From an uncultured Chloroflexota bacterium (lineage in GTDB: Bacteria > Chloroflexota > Limnocylindria > Limnocylindrales > CSP1-4), in contig CAIJPD010000036.1 in NCBI GenBank assembly GCA_903822495.1, forward strand, positions 1-52,603: a stretch of DNA of 52,603 nt. The letters run 5' to 3'. Below are positions 7,206-14,919 of the stretch, piece by piece. The position numbers and the translations under genes were made by a program. Below the pieces are notes generated by a model. The model was not told where the DNA came from. It did no database searches and saw only the letters and a list, made by a program, of their open reading frames with translations. Numbering within the stretch: the stretch's first letter is position 1; every line of letters starts with the position of its first letter.

Positions 7206-9134
7206 TCACCACCCCCGGTCGATGAGTGAGCCGGCGCGCTCGCGCTCCACGAGCAGGTCGCGACTGATCCGAGAGGAGATGCGGTCGTGCAGGCGGCGGG
7301 CCAGGTCGTCGAGCTGGGCTTCGGGGATGGCGCCACCGGCCGGTGCGCCGGCGCCTGCCTCGCCCGATGCCGCGCTGGTCCCGCCGCCGGCGCCCTCGCG
7401 CTGGAGGGGGGCACCGGGGCCCGAGCCGGGGTCGTCCATGTCGCGGGCGACGAGTGGGGCGAGGAACGGCCGCGCCGGCGCGCTGGGCGCCGCGACGGAG
7501 AGGCCGGTGCCACCGGACGACACCGAGGGCGAGCCGCCGGCCGCCTCGCCCTGCACGAATGGCGTCGGCGAGAGCCCGTTGACCGGATCCCAACGCATGC
7601 CGGCGCCCATGGGGAGGCCGGGGTCGGACGGCCCCGCGCCGCGGATGATGGTCCGGGCCTGGCCCCCCACCGGCAGGGCGGAGGCGGGCGATCGCGCGGG
7701 GATGGACGGCGACGATGGGGCCGCGAGCGACCGACTCACCGTCGGGCCGGGGCCGACCGGCGGGCGACCGCCGAAGCCGCCAAGGCCACCGATGCCGCCG
7801 ACGCCGGCGGCCGAGGCGCCCGGGAAGAGCGAGGGACGGCCCGCACCGTACGACTCGCGCGGCCCCATGGAGCCGGCGATCCCGATCCCCGCGGACTGGT
7901 CGAAGCGGCCCAAGGCGGCGAGCGCGGCCTCGGGGCTCCCCTCCATCGGGCCGGCCCCCTCGTCGCGCTCGGCCTGCATGTGGATCGCCACGGCCGGTGA
8001 GGTGGCGCTGCTCTGCGGCCGGAGCGTGCCCACGAGCGGCGCATCCACCGAACGCGCCACGGAGAGCAGGCGCATCGACACGGCCGGCATGGGCGCTTCC
8101 GGCTCGGGGCCCTCCGCGGTCCTCTCGACATCCGCCGCCCAGCCGCCACGACGGGCGTCTGCCGACTCGTCGACCAGGGGATGGTGGCCTGTGGCCGGGC
8201 GGGCGGGGGCCGGCAGGGGAGCCGGGCCGGGTTGCGGGGTGGGCGAGGGAGCCGTGGGACCGGAGGCGACCTCGCGGGCCACCGGGGGACCGGTGACCGG
8301 GGTGATGGGGGGGCCCACACGCAGGCGGCGGGACTGGCCCAGGTTGGGCCGCGGCGAGTCCATGCCCGTGTCGGGCGGCGGCGCCGTGATGCCCGAGGCG
8401 GCCAGGGTCATGGGCCTGAGCCCGGCGGCCGTGAGCCCGGGCGCGGCCGGTGTCCCGGGCCCTGGCGTGCCCGGGATCGGAGCGGGCGCGGCCGGTCCAG
8501 AAGGCGCGGTGGCGGCCTCACGGGCAACGACGGCATGGCTGCCCACGCGCCCGCTCGGCGCCGGTGTCGGGCTGGGGGCGCGCACCAGGGATGCCGGCGG
8601 GGCGGCCGGGCTCACGACCGGTGCCTGTCGAACGGGGACACCGGGAGACACAGCCTGGTCACCAGGTCCGAATGCCGGCCAGGCGACCGAGCCGATGACG
8701 TCCGTGTCGGAGAGACGTGGGGCCTCCCAGGCCTGGGCCTCGGGCCCGGCACCCCCTGCCCCACGATGATTGGCCCTCGTGGGCGGGCGCACCGACGCGG
8801 GCACCGGCTCCGCGGCGCGCTGGACCGGGGCGGCGATGCCCAGGACGAGGCCCGCCGGCGCCTGGAGTCCACGCTGATGGCCAAGCGGCGCCAGGGCGAT
8901 CGGCGCCCGGCGCGCCGCGGCCAGGTTGGCCTTGAAGGCAGCCGTGGGTGCCACGAGCGGCGCAGGGCCCATCGTCCGCTGGATGGCTGGCACCGACCGC
9001 CATGTGTCCGCCGGTCGGAACGGCGCCATGGGTCCCTGAGCAGGCGTGGCAGGTGGCGACCCAGCCGACGGCCCGGACCCGGACGGCGAGCCCGTCCCGG
9101 GCAGCAGCCCCCGCAGGAATCTTCCCAGCGCCAT
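7206..9134 (-). CDS. Large disordered Pro/Ala/Gly-rich eCIS protein
   Basis: 642 aa, almost wholly low complexity (P, A, G, S, R), with a conserved-looking C-terminal helix at about 600-642 (EAQLDDLARRLHDRISSRISRDLLVERERAGSL, split: LARRLHDRISSRI and LLVERERAGSLIDRGW). It also has scattered QR dipeptides after a hydrophobic residue (AIQR, PVQR, PLQR). Proteins with this terminal motif recur beside DUF6760 genes in actinobacterial and chloroflexal eCIS loci. No enzyme domain is seen. The position between two tube genes suggests a scaffold, lumen plug or cargo adaptor, but this is inference. Confidence 0.75.
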   Translation of the reverse strand: MALGRFLRGLLPGTGSPSGSGPSAGSPPATPAQGPMAPFRPADTWRSVPAIQRTMGPAPLVAPTAAFKANLAAARRAPIALAPLGHQRGLQAPAGLVLGIAAPVQRAAEPVPASVRPPTRANHRGAGGAGPEAQAWEAPRLSDTDVIGSVAWPAFGPGDQAVSPGVPVRQAPVVSPAAPPASLVRAPSPTPAPSGRVGSHAVVAREAATAPSGPAAPAPIPGTPGPGTPAAPGLTAAGLRPMTLAASGITAPPPDTGMDSPRPNLGQSRRLRVGPPITPVTGPPVAREVASGPTAPSPTPQPGPAPLPAPARPATGHHPLVDESADARRGGWAADVERTAEGPEPEAPMPAVSMRLLSVARSVDAPLVGTLRPQSSATSPAVAIHMQAERDEGAGPMEGSPEAALAALGRFDQSAGIGIAGSMGPRESYGAGRPSLFPGASAAGVGGIGGLGGFGGRPPVGPGPTVSRSLAAPSSPSIPARSPASALPVGGQARTIIRGAGPSDPGLPMGAGMRWDPVNGLSPTPFVQGEAAGGSPSVSSGGTGLSVAAPSAPARPFLAPLVARDMDDPGSGPGAPLQREGAGGGTSAASGEAGAGAPAGGAIPEAQLDDLARRLHDRISSRISRDLLVERERAGSLIDRGW

Positions 9135-9141
9135 GCGCGGC

Positions 9142-9297
9142 TTACCTCTCCTCGACCCGACGGTTCAACTGGTCGATCTGCTCGACGAACTGGCGGCGAA
9201 CGCCATGCTCCAGGTCGAGCAGCTCCTCGAACGACCAGTGGAAGTGATAGGCGACGTACGCGACCTCCTCGAAGAGGCGGTCGGTCGCGTACGTCAC
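9142..9297 (-). CDS. Small DUF6760-like eCIS protein
   Basis: 51 aa: VTYATDRLFEEVAYVAYHF, WSFEELLDLEHGVRRQFVEQ, then an INxLNRRVEE-like tail. The GTG at 9297 overlaps the stop of the upstream gene (GTGA), a typical coupled start. The aromatic-rich N-terminal half and the LEHGxRRxF motif are those of the short proteins (DUF6760) regularly found in eCIS operons next to the Pro/Ala-rich gene. Function is unknown. Position and coupling suggest an assembly chaperone or small structural part. Confidence 0.85.
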   Translation of the reverse strand: MTYATDRLFEEVAYVAYHFHWSFEELLDLEHGVRRQFVEQIDQLNRRVEER

Positions 9298-9716
9298 GAT
9301 CCCCCCGGCTGCTGACCCGCCAGGTCGACCGTGAACTCGTGGTGGCACGCCGGGCAGGTCACGGCCGCCTGGCTGTGGCCCTCGGCGTTGATCCGCCGAT
9401 AGAGGTCCTGGAGGAACGCGAGATCCGAGGCGAAGAGTCCCTCGATGATCCCCGTGGTGATGCCGGGCACGGTGCCCAGCCGGGTCACCACCCGGGCAAG
9501 GAGGAGGATCGTCAGGTAGGCCTCGTTCTCGCGGACCCGGGGGTCGCGCTGCGGGAGGATCTCGTCGCGGGCCGTCGCCAGCCGCATGACGCCCTCCCGG
9601 TGCAGCACCCCGGCATCATCGACATAGCCCCGGGGGAGCACGAACGGATACTCCGTCCGCAGCTCCCCGCCCGGCCGCCCGGCCGGGCCGGCCGGCGCGG
9701 CGACGCCGGCCGTCAT
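9294..9716 (-). CDS. Conserved eCIS protein with CxxC (tail-assembly-like)
   Basis: 140 aa. The N-terminus is Gly/Pro-rich. It is followed by EYPFVLPRGYVDDAGVLHREGVMRLA, a helical LTILLLARVVTRLGTV segment and a late VTCPACHHEFTVDL. The FVLPRGYVD...REGxMRxATxxDE pattern is shared by short proteins encoded after tube genes in eCIS clusters, akin to tail assembly chaperones. A single CPAC pair could bind metal together with the following histidines. It starts 1 bp after the tube gene stop and overlaps the DUF6760-like gene by 4 bp. Function is not established. Confidence 0.75.
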   Translation of the reverse strand: MTAGVAAPAGPAGRPGGELRTEYPFVLPRGYVDDAGVLHREGVMRLATARDEILPQRDPRVRENEAYLTILLLARVVTRLGTVPGITTGIIEGLFASDLAFLQDLYRRINAEGHSQAAVTCPACHHEFTVDLAGQQPGGS

Positions 9717-9717
9717 C

Positions 9718-10176
9718 TCACTTCACCCGGGTGAGCTCTTCGCAGACGATCGTGCACTCCTCGGAGAGGACCTCGTTGGCCCCCGCCTTGGCTGCACCCA
9801 TCGTGAGCTTCGAGACCCAGCCGTTGAAGAAGTTGTAGCGCGCGATCTCGCCGTACGAGTAGTCGTACAGGATGATCGAGCCGTTCCGGCGCGCGTCGCT
9901 GACGTTGCCCTGGTACATGGCGTAGTGCCAGTTCCAGAGGTCCATCGAGGCGTTCTTGGCCCGCTTGAGCGTGATCGTCGGGGGCTTGCGGGCACCCGGC
10001 AGCTTCTTGATGAGCGGCTTGCCGTCGCGGGTGTTCTCCTTGAGCTCGATGACATCGATCTCGGAGGTGATCCCGGACAGCTCCGAGAACTGCGCGATCT
10101 CGGTGTTGTCGATCTCGATGGCGAAGTGGTAGGACGCGATGGCGTCCTGAGGCAGGCTGGGAAGTCCGAGAGGCAT
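9718..10176 (-). CDS. Inner tube protein 1 (Afp1-like, T4 gp19 family)
   Basis: 152 aa with the full gp19 tail-tube pattern: YHFAIEIDNTEIAQFSELSG, ENTRDGKPLIKKLPGARKPP, TLKRAKNASMDLWNWHY, GSIILYDYSYGEIARYNFFNGW, and a final EECTIVCEELTR strand. Rings of this protein stack into the inner tube, whose lumen can hold cargo. The gene lies directly after the sheath gene (14-bp gap), the usual sheath-tube order. Confidence 0.95.
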   Translation of the reverse strand: MPLGLPSLPQDAIASYHFAIEIDNTEIAQFSELSGITSEIDVIELKENTRDGKPLIKKLPGARKPPTITLKRAKNASMDLWNWHYAMYQGNVSDARRNGSIILYDYSYGEIARYNFFNGWVSKLTMGAAKAGANEVLSEECTIVCEELTRVK

Positions 10177-10190
10177 CGGTCAGGGCTCCT

Positions 10191-11705
10191 TTATTCGCTC
10201 AGGGCCGTGCCGCCCGAGTACTGGGCGATCCGGAAGATCACAAACTCGGCCGGCTTGACCGGGGCGATGCCGATCTCGACGACCAGCTGGCCACGGTCGA
10301 TCACATCGGGCGGGTTGGTCTCGGCGTCGCACTTGACGTAGAACGCTTCCTGCGGCGTGGCCCCGAACAGCGCGCCCTGGCGCCAGACGCCGAGGAGGAA
10401 GGAGTTGGCCGTCCGCTTGACACGCTCCCAGAGGGCCACGTCGTTGGGCTCGAAGACCACCCACTGGGTCCCTTCGAGGATCGACTCCTCCACGTAGTTG
10501 AAGAGCCGCCGGACGTTGAGGTAGCGCCAGGCCGGGTCGGACGAGAGGGTCCGCGCGCCCCAGACGCGGATGCCGCGGCCGGGGAACGATCGGATCACGT
10601 TGATCCCGTTGGGGTTGAGCGTGTCGTGCTCCGACTTGGTGATCTGGAGCTCCAGCGAGATCGCGCCCCGGACCACCTCGTTGGCCGGCGCCTTGTGGAC
10701 GCCGCGCTGGTCGTCGCTGCGGGCCCAGATCCCGGCCATGTGGCCTGACGGCGGGACGAACCTGGCCGCGCCGGAGAGCGGGTCGAAGACCTTGACCCCG
10801 GGCCAGTAGAGCGCCGCGTACTTGCTGTCGTAGCCGGCCTTGTCGACGCGCCACTCCTTGACCTGCTGCGCGTTGAGGCCTGGCGGGGCGTCGAGAATGG
10901 CGACGCGGTCGCCCATCAGCTCGCAGTGGGCGATCATCGCCAGCTGCACCGCCTGGACGCCCTCGAGATCGATGATCCCCTGCTCGTAGACGGCCATCAG
11001 GTCCGGGACGGCCAGCATCGTGACCTCGTCCACGGCCTCCAGGCCGGAGAAGCCGGTGCGATCGGCCGCGCTGCCGACGTAGTCGTCGGGGGTGACGCGG
11101 GTCGCGACGCCCTTGGTGCCCCCGGCGAGGGCGAGCGATCCGGCCGCCGGAGCGGACAGGGCGCCGACCTCCTCGATGGTGACCAGCTTGGACTGGGCCT
11201 TGACCACCGTGGCGACGTTGGTCTTGCCCTTGCCGGTGGTCACGTTGTCGAAGGTCTCGGCCTCGCGACCGCCCTGCTTGACGACGAGCCTGAAGGCGCC
11301 GTCGCCACCGTCGGAGGCGGGGGCCACCTCGACGGAGAGGTCGTTGCCGGCCGAGCCGGCGGCGAGTGCCGCCACGCGGAACGCGGCCTTGTCGGCGTCC
11401 GCGGCGCTCGGTACCTCGGCCTTGGCGGTGGGCTCCGCACCCTCCGAGCCGATGCGGACCACGTAGCAGGAGCCGCCGCCGTTGAGGAAGTACGCGTAGG
11501 TGGCGTGCGCGAGGTAGGACCCGGCGATGAACTCGCCGAAGGTCGCGGTGTACTGAGCCCAGTTGGTGATCAGCCTGGGCTCGTTGAACGGCCCCTTGGC
11601 CGCGAGGCCCACGAATGCAGCGACGGCGGTCCCGACACCCTCGATCGGTCGGGAGCCCGACTGCACCTCCTCGACGTACACACCGGGTGACAGGTAGGTC
11701 GGCAT
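10191..11705 (-). CDS. Contractile sheath protein (Afp2/3/4-like)
   Basis: 504 aa starting MPTYLSPGVYVEEV, the hallmark start of phage/eCIS tail sheaths. An AAAGGG element lies a few bases upstream. The frame extends another 106 codons upstream, but that sequence is intergenic in character. The C-terminal sheath domain is clear: GIWARSDDQRGVHKAPANEV, NVIRSFPGRGIRVWGARTL, WRYLNVRRLFNYVEESI and the closing PAEFVIFRIAQY. Only one sheath gene is visible, whereas Afp has three paralogues. It heads the minus-strand structural operon behind a divergent regulatory region. Confidence 0.95.
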   Translation of the reverse strand: MPTYLSPGVYVEEVQSGSRPIEGVGTAVAAFVGLAAKGPFNEPRLITNWAQYTATFGEFIAGSYLAHATYAYFLNGGGSCYVVRIGSEGAEPTAKAEVPSAADADKAAFRVAALAAGSAGNDLSVEVAPASDGGDGAFRLVVKQGGREAETFDNVTTGKGKTNVATVVKAQSKLVTIEEVGALSAPAAGSLALAGGTKGVATRVTPDDYVGSAADRTGFSGLEAVDEVTMLAVPDLMAVYEQGIIDLEGVQAVQLAMIAHCELMGDRVAILDAPPGLNAQQVKEWRVDKAGYDSKYAALYWPGVKVFDPLSGAARFVPPSGHMAGIWARSDDQRGVHKAPANEVVRGAISLELQITKSEHDTLNPNGINVIRSFPGRGIRVWGARTLSSDPAWRYLNVRRLFNYVEESILEGTQWVVFEPNDVALWERVKRTANSFLLGVWRQGALFGATPQEAFYVKCDAETNPPDVIDRGQLVVEIGIAPVKPAEFVIFRIAQYSGGTALSE

Positions 11706-11889
11706 GTGAAGCCCTTTCCGTGCATTGAGCGGACCGGCCGAGCGTCCCATCCGGCACGTGGCGCCACAAGGGGCGGCCGGACGGGCGAGGGGGCGGCCGG
11801 CGTGGCCCGATCGGGCAACGGCGGACGCCCGATCGGATGCCCGCTGGCCGGGGGCACCCACGCGCCCACGTCCCGGACACTTGGCGGCG
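11706..11889. promoter_or_regulatory. Divergent eCIS control region with GTTGCCCGATCGGGC palindrome
   Basis: This region separates the sheath gene (minus) from the terminator gene (plus). The perfect palindrome GCCCGATCGGGC at 11805-11816 extends as GCCCGATCGGGCAAC to 11819. An imperfect second copy (GCCCGATCGGATG) starts near 11828. The same 15 bp recurs in the other divergent eCIS region (19797-19811). A GACACT -10-like hexamer (11876-11881) lies eight bases before the plus-strand ATG, so that gene may be leaderless. A dimeric regulator binding the palindrome is inferred. Confidence 0.6.
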
Positions 11890-12756
11890 ATGATCCAGGA
11901 GGTCGATGCCGCGCTGGAAGCCCTTGTCCGCCGCGACGTGCTCAACGGAGCCCGCGTGGAGGTGGTCTTTGACGCGCCCACCAAGGACTGGGTGGCACGC
12001 CGCAACAGCCCCGCGATCAACATCTACCTGTACGACATCCGCGAGGACCTGAGCCGGCGGGAGGTCTCGCGCACGCAGTTCCGCGAACCGGGCTCGCAGG
12101 TCGTGACGGAACACCGCCTCCCGGCCCGCCGCTTCAGGCTCTCCTACCTGGTCACCGCCTGGACGCAGCGCCCCGAGGACGAGCACCGCCTGCTGTCCGC
12201 CTGCCTGGCGACGCTGGTCCGAAACGAGTTCATCCCCCTGGACCTCGTGGCCGGCTCGCTGGCGGCCTCCCCCTTCCCGGTGATCCTGAGCGTGGCCATG
12301 CCGCTCCCCGCGGAGCGTTCCATCGCGGACGTCTGGTCCGCCCTGGGCGGCGAGCTGAAGCCCTCGCTGGACCTGACGGCGATCGCGCCGCTCGACCCGG
12401 GATGGCGCGAGCCGGCCGCCCGGCCCGTTCTCGACGAGCCGGTGCTGGGCGTGGGCGGGCCGGGCATCGAGACCGAGCGGCCGGCACGACACGGGCGCCG
12501 AGCGGGGCGCCAGGGCCGCGACCTCCGGCCCGCCGACGAGGCGATCCAGGCGGAGCTGATCCGGCAGGGCGAGACGGGGATCCGGTCGGCGCTCGCCGAG
12601 GCGCAGGAGCGGGCGGCCGGGGCCGGCGCCGCCGCAGGGGCCCGGGCCGGCGCAAAGGCCAAGCGGCCCATCGACGCACCCACCACCGGGGAGCCCGACC
12701 TCGCCAGCCTGGGGACGGGCCGGATCGTCCGCGTCCGCGGCATCAACCGGCCCTGA
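11890..12756 (+). CDS. DUF4255/Pvc16-type tube terminator protein
   Basis: 288 aa. The start MIQEVDAALEALVRRDVL is chosen because the family begins here; no strong SD is present. Residues 1-170 match the Pvc16 N-terminal (DUF4255) domain: VEVVFDAPTKDWVARRNSPAINIYLYDIRED, RRFRLSYLVTAWTQ, DEHRLLSACLATLVRNEF. In Afp/PVC particles this protein caps the tube and sheath and fixes their length. Residues about 205-288 are a charged, Ala/Arg-rich tail not needed for the fold. The ATPase gene follows after 21 bp. Confidence 0.9.
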   Translation: MIQEVDAALEALVRRDVLNGARVEVVFDAPTKDWVARRNSPAINIYLYDIREDLSRREVSRTQFREPGSQVVTEHRLPARRFRLSYLVTAWTQRPEDEHRLLSACLATLVRNEFIPLDLVAGSLAASPFPVILSVAMPLPAERSIADVWSALGGELKPSLDLTAIAPLDPGWREPAARPVLDEPVLGVGGPGIETERPARHGRRAGRQGRDLRPADEAIQAELIRQGETGIRSALAEAQERAAGAGAAAGARAGAKAKRPIDAPTTGEPDLASLGTGRIVRVRGINRP

Positions 12757-12777
12757 GGCGAGCGCCCGAGCCCGCCC

Positions 12778-14919
12778 GTGACCGACACCCTCGCCACCTC
12801 CGCCCGGGACCCATCCCTGGTCCACCTCTTCGGTCGGCTCGCGGTGGTCGAGGCCCGGGTCCGCGCCGCGGTCGATCGTCGCCGCGCCACCGACCCGGAT
12901 CCCAACGATCGGTTCCGGGGCCTGTACATCACGGATGTCCAGGTCAACGCCCTGTTCGACCAGCCGCCCCGAATCGATCCCGGCCCGCTCCCCGAGCTCG
13001 CGGCCGCCGTCGCCCGGGTGGAGGCGCGCGCCGACGCGGCGGCAGGCCCCGGCGTGGACCTCCGGCTGCGCCGGCTGGCCGAGGCCTTTGGGCTGGACGA
13101 GGTGGACGTGGAGATGCTCCTCGTCGCGCTGGCGCCGGACCTGGACCCACGCTTCGAGCGCCTGTACGCCTACCTCCACGACGATGTGTCGCGCCGCCGC
13201 GCCTCGGTCGCGCTGGCGATCGAGCTGGCCGCCGGCCAGGACGGACTCCGCCTGGACCGCCATCGCCTGGGCCCGTCGTCGCCGCTGGTCACCGGCGGTC
13301 TGCTCCTGGTGGAGGACGAGGACCGCCCCTTCCTCACGCGCGCCCTCCGCGTGCCCGACCGGGTGGCGGCGCACCTGCTGGGCGACGACCTGCCCGAGCC
13401 GCGCGTGGACCTCCTGGTGCTGGATGCCGCACCCGCCGCCTCGGCCGGCAGCGAGCAGATCAGCCGATCCCTGGCCGGCGGCGCGCGCCTCGTCTACGTG
13501 CGCGAGAAGCCGGGATCGGCCGGCCGGGCCTGGGCGATGGCCGGTGCGCTCACGGCCGGCGGGCCAGCCCTCGGGATCGACCTCGCCCGCCTCACCGCCG
13601 GTGACGACCCGGTGGACCTCGGCGGCACCATCGTCCGCGAGGCCCGACTGCGCGATGCGACGGTGGTCGTGGGCCCCATCGAGGTCCTCGTGGAGCGTGG
13701 TCCGGCCGCCGTCCGCGCCTTTGCCGAGGCGGCGTGCCGGGTGATCCTGCTGGGTGGCCGGAGCTGGGATCCCGCCTGGTCGCGGGACGTGCCGGTGTTG
13801 CTCCAGGCGCCGCCCTTCCCGGGCCGGGAACGAGCCGCCGCGTGGGCCGATGCGCTGGCCGCTGACCCTGATGCCCGGCTGGAGCTGGAGGCGGCCGCCG
13901 CGGCCGCCGCAGCCGCACCCCCCGACCTCCCCTCGGGCATCGATCCCGCCGAGGCACTCGCCGGCTTCCGCCTGGATCCCGAGCAGGTCCGGCGTGCCGC
14001 CCTGGCCGCGCGCCGGATGGCCCGCGCCGAGGACCGCCCTCTCACGCCCGATGACCTCACCGCCGGCGCGCGGGCGCAGAACGCCGGAGGACTGGAGCAA
14101 CTGGCACGCCGGATTCCGGCCCGCGCCCGCTGGGATGACCTGGTGCTCCCGCCGGAGGTGGCCGTCATGCTCGGCGAGCTCACCAGCCGCGCCCGTCACC
14201 GCGAGCGCGTCCTGGGCGACTGGGGGATGGGCGGCTCGGCCTCGCGCGGGGGCGGCCTGACCGCGCTGTTCGCCGGCGACTCCGGCACCGGCAAGACCCT
14301 CTCCGCCGAGGTAGTGGCCGCGGACCTGGGCCTGGACCTGTACGTCATCGACCTCGCCACGGTGGTAGACAAGTACATCGGCGAGACCGAGAAGAATCTC
14401 GACCGCATCTTCTCCGAGGCGGACCGCGTGAACGGGGTGCTCCTGTTCGACGAGGCGGACGCCATCTTCGGGAAACGGTCGGAGGTGAAGGACGCGCGCG
14501 ACCGCTACGCCAATGTCGAGACCGCCTACCTGCTCCAGCGGATGGAGCGCTTCGACGGGATCGCGATCCTGACGACCAACCTCCGGGCCAATCTCGACGA
14601 GGCGTTCCTCCGTCGCCTCGACGTGATCGTGGACTTCCCGATGCCCGAGGAGGGCGACCGGCTCCGGCTCTGGGAACGCCACCTCCCGCCCGCGGTGCCG
14701 CGCGCCGGGGACGTGGACCTGGAGTTCCTCGCCGCCGCGTTCAAGCTCTCCGGCGGCAACATCCGGAATGTCTGCCTGGCCGCCGCGTACTACGCCGCGG
14801 CAGGTGAGCGGGAGATCACCATGCTCGACCTGGTCCGCGGGACCGAGCGCGAGTACCAGAAGCTGGGTCGCCTGACCCACGTCGAGGAATTCGGCGACTA
14901 CCTGGGGCAGCTGGGCTGA
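12778..14919 (+). CDS. eCIS AAA+ ATPase (Afp15-like)
   Basis: 713 aa from a GTG. The N-terminal 470 residues contain a winged-helix/ATPase-like region usual in eCIS ATPases (LRLRRLAEAFGLDEVDVEMLLVALAPDLD). The AAA+ module is at about 480-690: Walker A GDSGTGKT (Lys about 506), Walker B VLLFDEAD (Asp558, Glu559), sensor ILTTNLRANLDEAFLRRLD with arginine finger, and sensor 2 GGNIRNVCLAAA. Afp15-type ATPases are conserved eCIS markers thought to act in assembly or cargo loading. The TGA overlaps the ATG of the next gene (TGATG), so the putative cargo is translationally coupled to it. Confidence 0.93.
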   Translation: MTDTLATSARDPSLVHLFGRLAVVEARVRAAVDRRRATDPDPNDRFRGLYITDVQVNALFDQPPRIDPGPLPELAAAVARVEARADAAAGPGVDLRLRRLAEAFGLDEVDVEMLLVALAPDLDPRFERLYAYLHDDVSRRRASVALAIELAAGQDGLRLDRHRLGPSSPLVTGGLLLVEDEDRPFLTRALRVPDRVAAHLLGDDLPEPRVDLLVLDAAPAASAGSEQISRSLAGGARLVYVREKPGSAGRAWAMAGALTAGGPALGIDLARLTAGDDPVDLGGTIVREARLRDATVVVGPIEVLVERGPAAVRAFAEAACRVILLGGRSWDPAWSRDVPVLLQAPPFPGRERAAAWADALAADPDARLELEAAAAAAAAAPPDLPSGIDPAEALAGFRLDPEQVRRAALAARRMARAEDRPLTPDDLTAGARAQNAGGLEQLARRIPARARWDDLVLPPEVAVMLGELTSRARHRERVLGDWGMGGSASRGGGLTALFAGDSGTGKTLSAEVVAADLGLDLYVIDLATVVDKYIGETEKNLDRIFSEADRVNGVLLFDEADAIFGKRSEVKDARDRYANVETAYLLQRMERFDGIAILTTNLRANLDEAFLRRLDVIVDFPMPEEGDRLRLWERHLPPAVPRAGDVDLEFLAAAFKLSGGNIRNVCLAAAYYAAAGEREITMLDLVRGTEREYQKLGRLTHVEEFGDYLGQLG

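Noticed and set aside
870..12756. Prophage or R-type tailocin
   Set aside because: No capsid, terminase, portal, lysis or integrase genes; the DUF4255, DUF4157, DUF6760-like and ATPase genes are eCIS markers.
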